Part shown: positions 1 through 6,018 of the stretch, piece by piece
Layout: every line of letters begins with the position of its first letter
Position numbering within the stretch: the stretch's first letter is position 1
Source: Desulfobacterales bacterium
Lineage (GTDB): Bacteria > Desulfobacterota > Desulfobacteria > Desulfobacterales > JAUWMJ01
Assembly: GCA_030613225.1 (NCBI GenBank)
Contig: JAUWMJ010000107.1
Span: 1 to 8,358 of the forward strand
Direction of reading: 5' to 3'
DNA length: 8,358 bases
Position numbers and translations under genes: made by a program
The notes under the pieces: generated by a model
Told to the model about the DNA's origin: nothing
What the model saw: the letters and a program-made list of their open reading frames with translations, nothing else
Database searches by the model: none

Positions 1-68
1 ATAGTTTGGCAGGAAATTTGCATTACTAAAAAGCAACAAACAATTTCTTCATCTGTTTTCCTCCTTTT

Positions 69-104
69 ACGGCTAACCGGGATGGTCCTGGTTAGCCGTT
101 TTTT
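69..104 (+). terminator. Rho-independent terminator of a gene left of the window
   Basis: ACGGCTAACC (69-78) pairs perfectly with GGTTAGCCGT (90-99). Three further inner pairs (79-81 with 87-89, one of them G-T) leave a five-base loop. Six T residues (99-104) follow the stem directly, the classic intrinsic-terminator layout for plus-strand transcription. The gene it serves is not visible. A reading frame ending at TAA 27-29 (last residues SLAGNLHY) would fit but cannot be confirmed from so little sequence. Confidence 0.8.
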
Positions 105-121
105 ATTTGATTACAGATAAC

Positions 122-581
122 CGTTCACAGGTTTACCCGCCTTTGGCGGCGACGTAGGCGACCAGGGTTCAGGGTTCAACGTTCAGGGTTAAGGGCAAAG
201 AAGGCATTGAAGATCCAAAGTCTTCGTTGAACATGGTCATTTTCCAAAGTACAGAACTCGTCATTCAGCTTGATAAAATGACTGTGAACCTTTAAATGTC
301 GCTAAATTGCATGATAATTGGACACAGGCATCCAGGTGTCAGGTGTCAGGCCAGCCCTTGTGTTTTCACACCTGACACCTGACACCTGAAACCCCATATA
401 GTGTCCAAAAAACGGAGTTATTTTCAGGGTAAATTACGAAGTCTGAAGTAATTGCAAATTTGGCCCCAAATTGTGGATTAGGCCTGTCGAAGATGACGTT
501 TTTCTTATAAATACACGTTCCAAATGCAGCCAGGGAACGAAAATGGAACCTTGAACCTCTGAACCTTTGAACCCGTGAACG
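122..581. repeat. Large palindromic repeat region with heptamer-array arms
   Basis: This gene-free stretch lies downstream of the TPR gene. The left arm has CGTTCACAGGTT (122-133) and four 7-bp units at 166-193 (GGTTCAG, GGTTCAA, CGTTCAG, GGTTAAG). The right arm at 546-581 is a run of GAACCnnn units ending AACCCGTGAACG (570-581). The 12-base outer ends match in inverted orientation at 11 of 12 positions, and the arrays match with one indel. A small hairpin, CCGCC-TTT-GGCGG (137-149), interrupts the left arm. A second palindrome (318-408) is nested inside. No ORF of coding character is seen here. The right end is 7 bp from the TPR stop codon. Confidence 0.6.
318..408. repeat. 91-bp palindromic element with CAGGTGT heptamer arms
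   Basis: An 18-bp arm (333-350), made of about two and a half CAGGTGT heptamers, is matched perfectly in inverted orientation by 371-388. An outer pair, TTGGACAC (318-325) and GTGTCCAA (401-408), is also a perfect inverted match. As single-stranded DNA or RNA the element could fold into a long hairpin with a 20-base apical loop and an internal loop. No T-tract follows the outer stem on either strand, so it is not a standard terminator. Confidence 0.8.
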
Positions 582-588
582 CCTAAGA

Positions 589-1287
589 TTACAGGTATGC
601 CAGCTTTTCCTTTACGAGATCAAAGTATATTGAATTTGTAAAATCAGAAACGATTTTACTGTATGCTTTTGAACTTTTCTCTTTATCACCTTCCCGGGAA
701 TAAAGCCTACCAAGATTATACCAGGCTTCATTTTTCAGATCAGGCTGCGGTCCATGGGCAGTCATTTCAAAGTATTGTATAGCACCGGCGTAATCTCCCT
801 TCTTTTCGTACGCATAACCCAGGCTGTTTAAAATCAGATTTTTAATAAATGGTTTGTCATCAAAATCCCTCAACGATTTTTTGTATAAAGCAATAGCTTC
901 ATCCGGTTTTCCGGCAATATAACAAATATTTGCAAAAATAACCCGTGCAAGTTTTCCGCCATGCTTGCCCGAATATTTTTTCAATAACAACTGAAAATCT
1001 TTTTCCACCTCAAGATAAGCCTTGTTAGCACCCTCTTTCATCTTAACTGATTCGTATCTGGTTATATTCCGTTCAAGGGATATAGAAGCTTTGTCTTCAG
1101 CTTTATTTAAAAAATATCTCCAGCCGGAAAATGCCAGTATAAAACAAAAAATAACAGACACGGCAATTGTTATCTGATTTTTATGATCTATAATAAACTT
1201 CAGCAATTTGGATGAGAAAGTTATAAATTCATCCGGTTCAGTGAGAAGCTGTTTTCGCGATATCTTTATTTTTCTTTTCTTTGCCAT
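589..1287 (-). CDS. Membrane-anchored tetratricopeptide-repeat protein, YfgM-like
   Basis: The 232-residue product has a short basic N-terminus (MAKKRKIKISRK), one hydrophobic segment at about residues 39-57, and a soluble C-terminal part with helical TPR-like repeats (about 115-145, 151-184, 187-218, with GYAYEKKGDYAGAIQYF and NLGRLYSREGDKEKS). A single N-terminal anchor followed by TPRs resembles the YfgM type of periplasm-facing scaffold; that link is inference and the partner is unknown. I chose ATG 1287 because GGAGG (1292-1296) lies four bases upstream. The frame extends to GTG 1320, but those 11 codons have no ribosome site and run into a repeat element. It lies downstream of the sugar kinase on the same strand, across a 149-bp repeat-filled gap, and may be co-transcribed with it. 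Confidence 0.75.
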   Translation of the reverse strand: MAKKRKIKISRKQLLTEPDEFITFSSKLLKFIIDHKNQITIAVSVIFCFILAFSGWRYFLNKAEDKASISLERNITRYESVKMKEGANKAYLEVEKDFQLLLKKYSGKHGGKLARVIFANICYIAGKPDEAIALYKKSLRDFDDKPFIKNLILNSLGYAYEKKGDYAGAIQYFEMTAHGPQPDLKNEAWYNLGRLYSREGDKEKSSKAYSKIVSDFTNSIYFDLVKEKLAYL

Positions 1288-1291
1288 TTTT

Positions 1292-1296
1292 CCTCC
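1292..1296 (-). promoter_or_regulatory. Shine-Dalgarno site that fixes the TPR gene start
   Basis: GGAGG on the minus strand, four bases before ATG 1287, supports this start over the upstream in-frame GTG at 1320. That GTG lies inside the palindromic repeat 1312-1430. Confidence 0.65.
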
Positions 1297-1311
1297 ATTG
1301 CGTTTATTGTA

Positions 1312-1430
1312 ACCGTTCACGGTTCAAAGGTTCAAGGTTCATAGGTTCGAAGTTCAATGCAAATCTCAACCAAAGAAAATCATCGCAAAGCAATTAACCT
1401 CTGAACCGTGAACCCTGAACCGTGAACGGT
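1312..1430. repeat. 119-bp palindromic element with GGTTCA-array arms
   Basis: ACCGTTCACGGTTCA (1312-1326) and its exact inverted copy (1416-1430) form a 15-bp perfect terminal repeat. The match continues inward: 1328-1347 against 1396-1415 agrees at 17 of 20 positions with one bulged base. Both arms are runs of 7-8 bp GGTTCA/TGAACC units. The unique centre is about 48 bp (1348-1395). It occupies nearly all of the gap between the kinase stop codon (1437-1439) and the TPR ribosome site. The outer end also forms AACGGT-C-ACCGTT (1425-1437), which reaches the stop codon. Confidence 0.8.
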
Positions 1431-1436
1431 CACCGT

Positions 1437-2435
1437 TTATTCAAGCAATTTTTTTATTCTCTCCCAACCTTCTTCAGGAATTTGAGCACCTATAACCCGG
1501 CAGACCTCCGATCCGCATGCAGAGCCGAGTTCACCGCATTTTTCAAGCGGGTATCCATTTGCAAATCCGAAAAGAAAACCGGAAGCCCAAAGGTCACCCG
1601 CACCGGTTGTGTCAACAGCAGTACCTGCTGCCTTTGGGGCAATTTTTATAATTTTACCTTTGCTTGAAATATAGCTTCCACGTTCTCCAACCTTTAAAAC
1701 TGCAATTTCAACTCCCTCAGAAAGAGCTCCGACAGCTTTTATTTCATCAGTAAATCCTGTAAACACACGGGCCTCATCTTCATTAGCTATAAGGATATCA
1801 ACATATTCTTTTACAATTTTTATAAGGATATCTTTCGATTCTTCAACAACCGTAAAGCTGGCAAGATCCAGGGAGATAAGAGCGCCGGCTTCTTTGGCGG
1901 AATCTAACGCTGCCAGTATCAGGTCGCTGTTAAATACCAGATATCCTTCAATATGAACAATCGATGCATTATCAAAACAACCGGTTGATATTTCATCAGG
2001 CTTTATTTCAGATGAGGCGCCAAGATACGTAAACATGGACCGCTGTGCATCCGGTGTAATGATGGAAAGAACCCTTCCTGTGGGTAGTGAGGATGTAAAA
2101 AGCAAAGGTTCAACATTATTTTTTATCAGACTGGATTTAAGCAGATTGCCCATGGAACCACAGCCGCATTTCCCGACAAAACGGGCTTGCCCGCCAAACT
2201 TTCCTATGCCTACAGCTGTATTACAGGCTGAACCTCCAGGCAGTATGGAAGTGTTACTTTTTATTTTCGACAGAGTCTGTTCAATGAAATCCTTATCAAC
2301 AAGGGTCATTCCACCTTTTACAGCGTTGGTTCTTTCCAGAAAATCGTCCCCTTCATAAGCGAGAATGTCCACCAGTGCTGATCCTATTCCCACAATAAGT
2401 TTTTTATTTGAAGGACATTTTTTAGTTTTACTCAT
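1437..2435 (-). CDS. PfkB-family carbohydrate/adenosine kinase
   Basis: This 332-residue cytoplasmic protein belongs to the ribokinase/PfkB superfamily, which phosphorylates a sugar or nucleoside hydroxyl with ATP. The N-terminal IVGIGSALVDILA strand (14-26) is typical. PGGSACNTA (66-74) is the substrate-side GG/N signature. NEDE (218-221) matches the NxxE magnesium motif. DTTGAGD (275-281) is the anion-hole signature, with D281 the expected catalytic base. Length is normal for the family. The N-terminus and the GGSACNTA signature resemble adenosine-kinase-like members, but the substrate cannot be decided from motifs (ribose, fructose or nucleoside are possible). No clear Shine-Dalgarno precedes ATG 2435. 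It is transcribed away from aprBA, with the TPR gene downstream. Confidence 0.88.
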   Translation of the reverse strand: MSKTKKCPSNKKLIVGIGSALVDILAYEGDDFLERTNAVKGGMTLVDKDFIEQTLSKIKSNTSILPGGSACNTAVGIGKFGGQARFVGKCGCGSMGNLLKSSLIKNNVEPLLFTSSLPTGRVLSIITPDAQRSMFTYLGASSEIKPDEISTGCFDNASIVHIEGYLVFNSDLILAALDSAKEAGALISLDLASFTVVEESKDILIKIVKEYVDILIANEDEARVFTGFTDEIKAVGALSEGVEIAVLKVGERGSYISSKGKIIKIAPKAAGTAVDTTGAGDLWASGFLFGFANGYPLEKCGELGSACGSEVCRVIGAQIPEEGWERIKKLLE

Positions 2436-2501
2436 TTTTTCAATGGTCTCGAATCTTTAAAGGGAAAGCTGATTGCCTAATCTAATGACATTGTGCACGG
2501 C

Positions 2502-2530
2502 TTTATAGGACAAACAGACCTGGTTGTAAA
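2502..2530 (-). promoter_or_regulatory. Candidate sigma70-type promoter of the PfkB-family kinase
   Basis: On the minus strand TTTACA (2530-2525, 5 of 6 to the -35 consensus) is followed after exactly 17 bp by TATAAA (2507-2502, 5 of 6 to the -10 consensus). This would start transcription near 2495 and give a leader of about 60 bases. Spacing and position are good; no experimental support is available. Confidence 0.5.
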
Positions 2531-2715
2531 GAGAATTTGTTTTATCTCGCACTCAACCCAAACTATCACCCTATGTTGTGTTTATATATGCCGTACAATG
2601 CACATATTGCGTTTTGGATGTTTCAAAACACAAAGCCGCATATATTTTAAAATCTTTGACCAAAAGTTCTTGACAGCCAATTGTTTGAGTGATATTGGGT
2701 TTAGCTTGCTTGAGC

Positions 2716-2772
2716 GATATCTTCTTGAATTTAAAAGATATTATCTTCCTGAATTTAAAAGATATTTTCTTG
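2716..2772. repeat. Direct repeat with 24-bp period
   Basis: TGAATTTAAAAGATATT occurs at 2726-2742 and again at 2750-2766. Partial copies lie before it (GATATCTTCTTG, 2716-2727) and after it (GATATTTTCTTG, 2761-2772). Unit length is 24 bp for the two full copies, and the first copy lacks about 3 bp. It lies in non-coding DNA between the kinase and the MITE-like element. Confidence 0.65.
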
Positions 2773-2861
2773 CATGCAAAAATATTCATAATACTAAACT
2801 GTGTAAATAAAGATACTTCTCTTTAAATTTATATCATGATGGAGAAGTTTCAACCAAAATT

Positions 2862-3073
2862 GATTGACGGTCTCGTAAAAAGTCTCCCGCTTCAGTTCAG
2901 CGGTACGTTGTGCTGCATTTCGTAATCATTCAACCTACGATAAGTACGCCTCATGATTATCCCGCTTTAGCGGGACACGTCTTTCTTGTCCAGCTGCTTT
3001 TTAGCTGGGGAATTTGGTCCGCCTGCGGCGGATTACGAAACCGTCTAAATCGGACTTTTTAAAAGTTCATCAA
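2862..3073. mobile_element. MITE-like non-autonomous element upstream of aprBA
   Basis: The left end, TTGACGGTCTCGTAAAAAGT (from 2864), matches the inverted right end (3052-3073) at 16 of 22 positions. GACGGTCTCGTAA (2866-2878) also matches the inverse of 3033-3045 at 12 of 13. CAAAATT flanks both ends (2855-2861 and 3071-3077) and could be a target-site duplication. The interior is rich in hairpins: CCGCT/AGCGG (2887-2903), TAATCAT/ATGATTA (2923-2959), CCCGC/GCGGG (2961-2974), CCAGCT/AGCTGG (2990-3008) and TCCGCC/GGCGGA (3018-3032). TTTCGTAATC (2918-2927) pairs perfectly with 3031-3040. There is no coding capacity, so a transposase would have to act in trans. The exact borders are uncertain by a few bases. 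Confidence 0.6.
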
Positions 3074-3153
3074 AATTAGACCACACCAAAAAGGATTTTA
3101 TTTTGGGCAAAGTTATGAAGGGAGGTGCTAAAAACATAGGGCTCTAGTAAAAA

Positions 3154-3182
3154 TTGGTATAGGAAATTAATTAATAAATAAT
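3154..3182 (+). promoter_or_regulatory. Candidate aprBA promoter
   Basis: TTGGTA (3154-3159, 4 of 6 to consensus) and AATAAT (3177-3182, 5 of 6) are 17 bp apart. They would start transcription about 25 bases before the aprB ATG. The region is very AT-rich, so a chance match is possible. Confidence 0.35.
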
Positions 3183-3186
3183 TAAT
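3166..3186. promoter_or_regulatory. AT-only palindrome over the aprB promoter region
   Basis: ATTAATTA (3166-3173) and TAATTAAT (3179-3186) are perfect inverted copies around ATAAA. The palindrome covers the candidate -10 box and lies 13 bases before the aprB Shine-Dalgarno. It could be an operator for a dimeric regulator. It does not match the TTGTGA-type half-sites known for Rex or HcpR in sulfate reducers. Confidence 0.3.
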
Positions 3187-3213
3187 ACAAAACAAAATTA
3201 GGAGGTATAATAA

Positions 3214-3651
3214 ATGCCAAGTTTTGTAATTTCAGAAAAATGTGACGGCTGCAAAGGTGGGGATAAGACAGCATGTATGTATATTTGTCCCAACGACCTG
3301 ATGGTTCTCGAACCTAATGAAATGAAGGCTTACAACCAGGAACCGGATCAGTGCTGGGAATGCTTTTCATGCGTAAAGATCTGTCCCACCCAGGCAATTG
3401 AAGTAAGGGGTTACTCTGACTTTGTACCCCTGGGAAGCAGCATAATGCCGATGCTGGGTACCGAAGATGTTATGTGGACATGTAAGTTCAGAAACGGACT
3501 TATCAAACGCTTTAAGTTCCCCATCAGGACAACCCCTGAGGGTTCTGCCAACGCCTATCCGGATCTGAAAGGCAATGACATTGAAAGCGGCCTGCTTTCA
3601 ACAGAAGAAGCTGACGGTTATACTCTTCCGACGCCTCAGGAGACTGTCTAA
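3214..3651 (+). CDS. aprB: Adenylylsulfate reductase, beta subunit
   Basis: AprB is the iron-sulfur subunit of cytoplasmic APS reductase and passes electrons to the FAD of AprA for APS reduction to sulfite and AMP. The 145-residue protein carries two [4Fe-4S] sites in the family pattern: C10-x2-C13-x7-C21-x3-C25, and C47-x2-C50-x2-C53-x3-C57. W48, next to C47, matches the tryptophan that bridges cluster and flavin in the Archaeoglobus enzyme. The part after residue about 100 is the extended tail that in known structures wraps around AprA. Length is typical. AGGAGGT (3200-3206) lies seven bases before ATG 3214. It is the first gene of aprBA, with aprA 64 bases downstream. One further cysteine, C90, has no assigned role. 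Confidence 0.97.
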   Translation: MPSFVISEKCDGCKGGDKTACMYICPNDLMVLEPNEMKAYNQEPDQCWECFSCVKICPTQAIEVRGYSDFVPLGSSIMPMLGTEDVMWTCKFRNGLIKRFKFPIRTTPEGSANAYPDLKGNDIESGLLSTEEADGYTLPTPQETV

Positions 3652-3715
3652 GCAGGTTGTATTTTAACCCGGAAAAACTAATTACGATTATACATATTTT
3701 TAAGGAGGATATAAT

Positions 3716-5695
3716 ATGGCATTACCAAACAAACCTACGGGTGAAACCAAGGCCGTTAGGGATCCGGAAGTTGAAGAACGAGAAGTTGACGTTTTGATCG
3801 TCGGCGGCGGAATGGCTGCCTGCGGCACTGCTTTTGAAATTAAGAAATGGCTGGGCGATGACCAGACCGTTCTGCTGTGCGATAAAGCCGCCATGGAAAG
3901 AAGCGGTGCAGTTGCCCAGGGCCTGTCGGCTATTAATACTTATGTTGGTGAAAATTCAATTGAAGACTATGTCCGCATGGTCAGAAACGACCTCATGGGA
4001 CTTGTCCGTGAAGACCTTATCTATGACCTGGGCTGTCATGTGGATGACTCAGTCCATCTGTTCGAAGAATGGGGACTTCCCGTCTGGAAGAAGTCGGAAG
4101 AGGGGAAAACCCTGGACGGGAAAAAAGGCCAGAAGCTGGGTACTTTAAAAGGCGGTGCTGCCCCTGTCCGAACAGGCAAGTGGCAGATCATGATCAACGG
4201 CGAGTCTTATAAAAGGATCGTTGCCGAGGCAGCAAAACTTGCCCTTGGAGAAGAAAACGTTATAGAAAGATGCTTTATCGTCGAGCTTCTCCTTGATGCC
4301 AACAACGAAAACCAGATTGCCGGTGCCGTCGGTTTCTCCGTCCGCGAGAACAAGATTTATATCATCAAGTGTAAGACAATGATGGTAGCCTGCGGCGGTG
4401 CGGTTAATATTTATCAGCCACGGTCAGTTGGTGAAGGTAAGGGACGTGCATGGTATCCTGTATGGAACGCCGGCTCTACTTATACCATGTGCATGAAAGT
4501 CGGTGCAGAGCTTACCATGATGGAAAACCGTTTCACCCCGGCCCGTTTTAAAGACGGATACGGTCCTGTGGGTGCATGGTTCCTCCTGTTCAAAGCCCAA
4601 ACCCTTAACGGACTGGGAGAGGCTTTTGCAGGAAGTGATACTGCCAAAGCAGAGCTTGAAAAATATGCACCTTATGGAACCGCTGCTGTTACACCGACCT
4701 GTCTTAGAAACCACCTGATGCTTTTTGAGATGAAAGCAGGGCGCGGGCCGATTATCATGGATACAGTTTCAGCTCTTGCTAAACTGGGCGAGACCATGGA
4801 TAAAAAAGAGCTCAAGCACCTTGAGTCTGAAGCATGGGAAGACTTTCTTGATATGACATGCGGACAGGCTAATCTTTGGTGTGCACAGAACTGCGAGCCT
4901 GAAAAGAAAAACTCCGAAGTTATGCCTACAGAACCCTATCTCCTTGGATCACATTCAGGCTGCTGCGGACTATGGACTTCCGGCCCTGATTATGACTGGG
5001 TGCCTGATTCATACAAAATCAAGGCTGACAACGGCAAGGTTTACAACAGGATGACAACAGTCAACGGCCTGTTTACTGCAGGTGACGGTGTCGGTGGCTC
5101 GGGACATAAGTTCTCTTCCGGTTCACATGCCGAAGGCCGTACGGTTGCAAAAGAAATGGTAAAATATGCCAAGGACCATGCAGATTTTTCACCTGCCATA
5201 AGCCAGTCTAAAGAAGAGCTTGTTGACCTGGTTTACAAGCCGGTAAGAACATATCTTGACAACTATGAATATACTACGGACGAGGATATTAACCCTGCCT
5301 ATGTCAAGCCTTCCGGAATGGCTTTGCGTCTTATGAAAGCCACCCATGAGTACGGTGCAGGCACGGCAACATTCTATCAGACCAGTAGCAAATGCCTGGA
5401 AATCATCATGGATCTGCTCCTGACCATGCGCGAAGACTGTGAAAAGCTGGCTGCCGGTGACCTCCATGAACTCATGCGAGCCTGGGAAATCGAGCATCGT
5501 ATCTGGACTGTTGAAGCTCATCTGCGTCACATCCAGTTCCGTAAAGAGACTCGTTATCCCGGATTCTACTATCAGTCCGATTATCCGGGACAGGATGATG
5601 AGAACTGGTTCTGCTTTGTCAACTCCAAGTATGATCCGAAAGCAGCAACTTGGGATACATTCAAGAAAGACTATATCAAGATCATTTCTGATTAA
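3716..5695 (+). CDS. aprA: Adenylylsulfate reductase, alpha subunit
   Basis: AprA is the FAD-containing catalytic subunit that reduces APS to sulfite and AMP, working as a heterodimer with AprB in the cytoplasm. Its 659 residues are full length. The dinucleotide-binding motif is VDVLIVGGGMAACG (24-37), and TAGDGVGGSGHKFSSGSHAEG (454-474) is the second flavin-contact region of the fumarate-reductase/succinate-dehydrogenase flavoprotein fold. By alignment from memory, N74, W246, R277, F289, L290 and H413 appear to correspond to active-site residues of the Archaeoglobus enzyme (N74, W234, R265, F277, L278, H398). AAGGAGG (3702-3708) lies seven bases before ATG 3716. Translation ends in tandem TAA codons (5693-5698), followed by a terminator. 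Nothing looks truncated or degenerate. Confidence 0.98.
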   Translation: MALPNKPTGETKAVRDPEVEEREVDVLIVGGGMAACGTAFEIKKWLGDDQTVLLCDKAAMERSGAVAQGLSAINTYVGENSIEDYVRMVRNDLMGLVREDLIYDLGCHVDDSVHLFEEWGLPVWKKSEEGKTLDGKKGQKLGTLKGGAAPVRTGKWQIMINGESYKRIVAEAAKLALGEENVIERCFIVELLLDANNENQIAGAVGFSVRENKIYIIKCKTMMVACGGAVNIYQPRSVGEGKGRAWYPVWNAGSTYTMCMKVGAELTMMENRFTPARFKDGYGPVGAWFLLFKAQTLNGLGEAFAGSDTAKAELEKYAPYGTAAVTPTCLRNHLMLFEMKAGRGPIIMDTVSALAKLGETMDKKELKHLESEAWEDFLDMTCGQANLWCAQNCEPEKKNSEVMPTEPYLLGSHSGCCGLWTSGPDYDWVPDSYKIKADNGKVYNRMTTVNGLFTAGDGVGGSGHKFSSGSHAEGRTVAKEMVKYAKDHADFSPAISQSKEELVDLVYKPVRTYLDNYEYTTDEDINPAYVKPSGMALRLMKATHEYGAGTATFYQTSSKCLEIIMDLLLTMREDCEKLAAGDLHELMRAWEIEHRIWTVEAHLRHIQFRKETRYPGFYYQSDYPGQDDENWFCFVNSKYDPKAATWDTFKKDYIKIISD

Positions 5696-5730
5696 TAACC
5701 TGTTCGGCTATTCATCAGTCGGTTACAAAC

Positions 5731-5763
5731 ACCTCCAGGTGTCGTAAGATGCCTGGAGGTTTT
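5731..5763 (+). terminator. Intrinsic terminator of aprBA
   Basis: ACCTCCAGG (5731-5739) pairs perfectly with CCTGGAGGT (5752-5760) around a 12-base loop, followed by TTTT (5760-5763) and more T-rich sequence. It lies 35 bp after the aprA stop. It implies that most aprBA transcripts end before qmoA. Confidence 0.8.
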
Positions 5764-5796
5764 ATTAAGTTTTAACAGGCGCGAATGCTATTGGGT

Positions 5797-5988
5797 GATA
5801 TCCGGATTGAAACTCGAAGCCTGAAATTTGAAATCGGATAGTTGCACCGGATAGTTCACCGGATAATTCAATGGATGGTTTTCATCATTCCTGGTGGTCT
5901 GTTACGGACCGATATCATATAAATCTACCGTATAAGCCATCGACAAATTTCCAGTTTCAAGTTTCCAGTTTCAAAAATAAAGGATATC
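5797..5988. repeat. 192-bp palindromic element with TGAAACT heptamer arms
   Basis: The outer ends are GATATCC (5797-5803) and GGATATC (5982-5988). The left arm has four heptamers, TGAAACT, CGAAGCC, TGAAATT and TGAAATC (5808-5835). The right arm has four inverse heptamers, TTTCCAG, TTTCAAG, TTTCCAG and TTTCAAA (5948-5975). Read on the other strand, the right arm matches the left at roughly three of four positions, and perfectly over TTGAAACT. The centre contains the separate 12-bp repeat. It lies in the aprA-qmoA gap. Confidence 0.6.
5835..5880. repeat. Imperfect 12-bp tandem repeat, about four copies
   Basis: Successive units are CGGATAGTTGCAC (5835-5847), CGGATAGTTCAC (5848-5859), CGGATAATTCAA (5860-5871) and TGGATGGTT (5872-5880). 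The spacing of 12-13 bp is close to a helical turn, so copies would fall roughly on one face of the DNA. It could be a binding array or simple slippage; the sequence does not decide. Confidence 0.65.
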
Positions 5989-6018
5989 GTGTGAAGACAA
6001 GCATTTAAAACGTATATC

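Larger units (their letters stand above)
2436..2863. other. Divergent intergenic region without a convincing gene
   Basis: Apart from the minus-strand promoter (2502-2530) and the short repeats at 2716-2772, this AT-rich stretch holds nothing I recognise. A GTG-initiated plus-strand frame (2493-2810) and an opposing 72-codon frame exist, but neither has a ribosome site or a protein-like composition. A perfect 10-bp palindrome TTGCATGCAA lies at 2770-2779. It may be the remains of a decayed gene. Confidence 0.5.

Noticed and set aside
166..581. CRISPR array
   Set aside because: Units are only 7-8 bp, contiguous and arranged as inverted arms. There are no 28-37 bp repeats with regular unique spacers and no cas genes.
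1312..1430. Rho-independent terminator between the kinase and TPR genes
   Set aside because: The long stem is not followed by a T-tract on the minus strand, and its loop is about 50 bases.
2035..2358. Plus-strand frame of 107 codons
   Set aside because: It lies wholly inside the PfkB-family kinase gene, whose minus-strand motifs are clear.
2493..2810. Plus-strand frame of 105 codons starting at GTG
   Set aside because: It has no ribosome site, an odd Cys/Phe/Tyr-rich composition, and includes a simple 24-bp repeat. The opposing frame at 2571-2789 is no better.
3115..3147. Possible 10-residue leader peptide before aprB (MKGGAKNIGL)
   Set aside because: It has no ribosome site before the ATG and no attenuator-like hairpin after it. 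The candidate promoter would start downstream of it.
4424..4714. Minus-strand frame, with similar ones at 5189-5530, 6592-6828, 7028-7294 and 7129-7401
   Set aside because: All are antisense to aprA or qmoA, without ribosome sites or recognisable domains.
5439..5747. Plus-strand frame of 102 codons overlapping the end of aprA
   Set aside because: It is out of frame with the well-supported aprA C-terminus and runs into the aprBA terminator.
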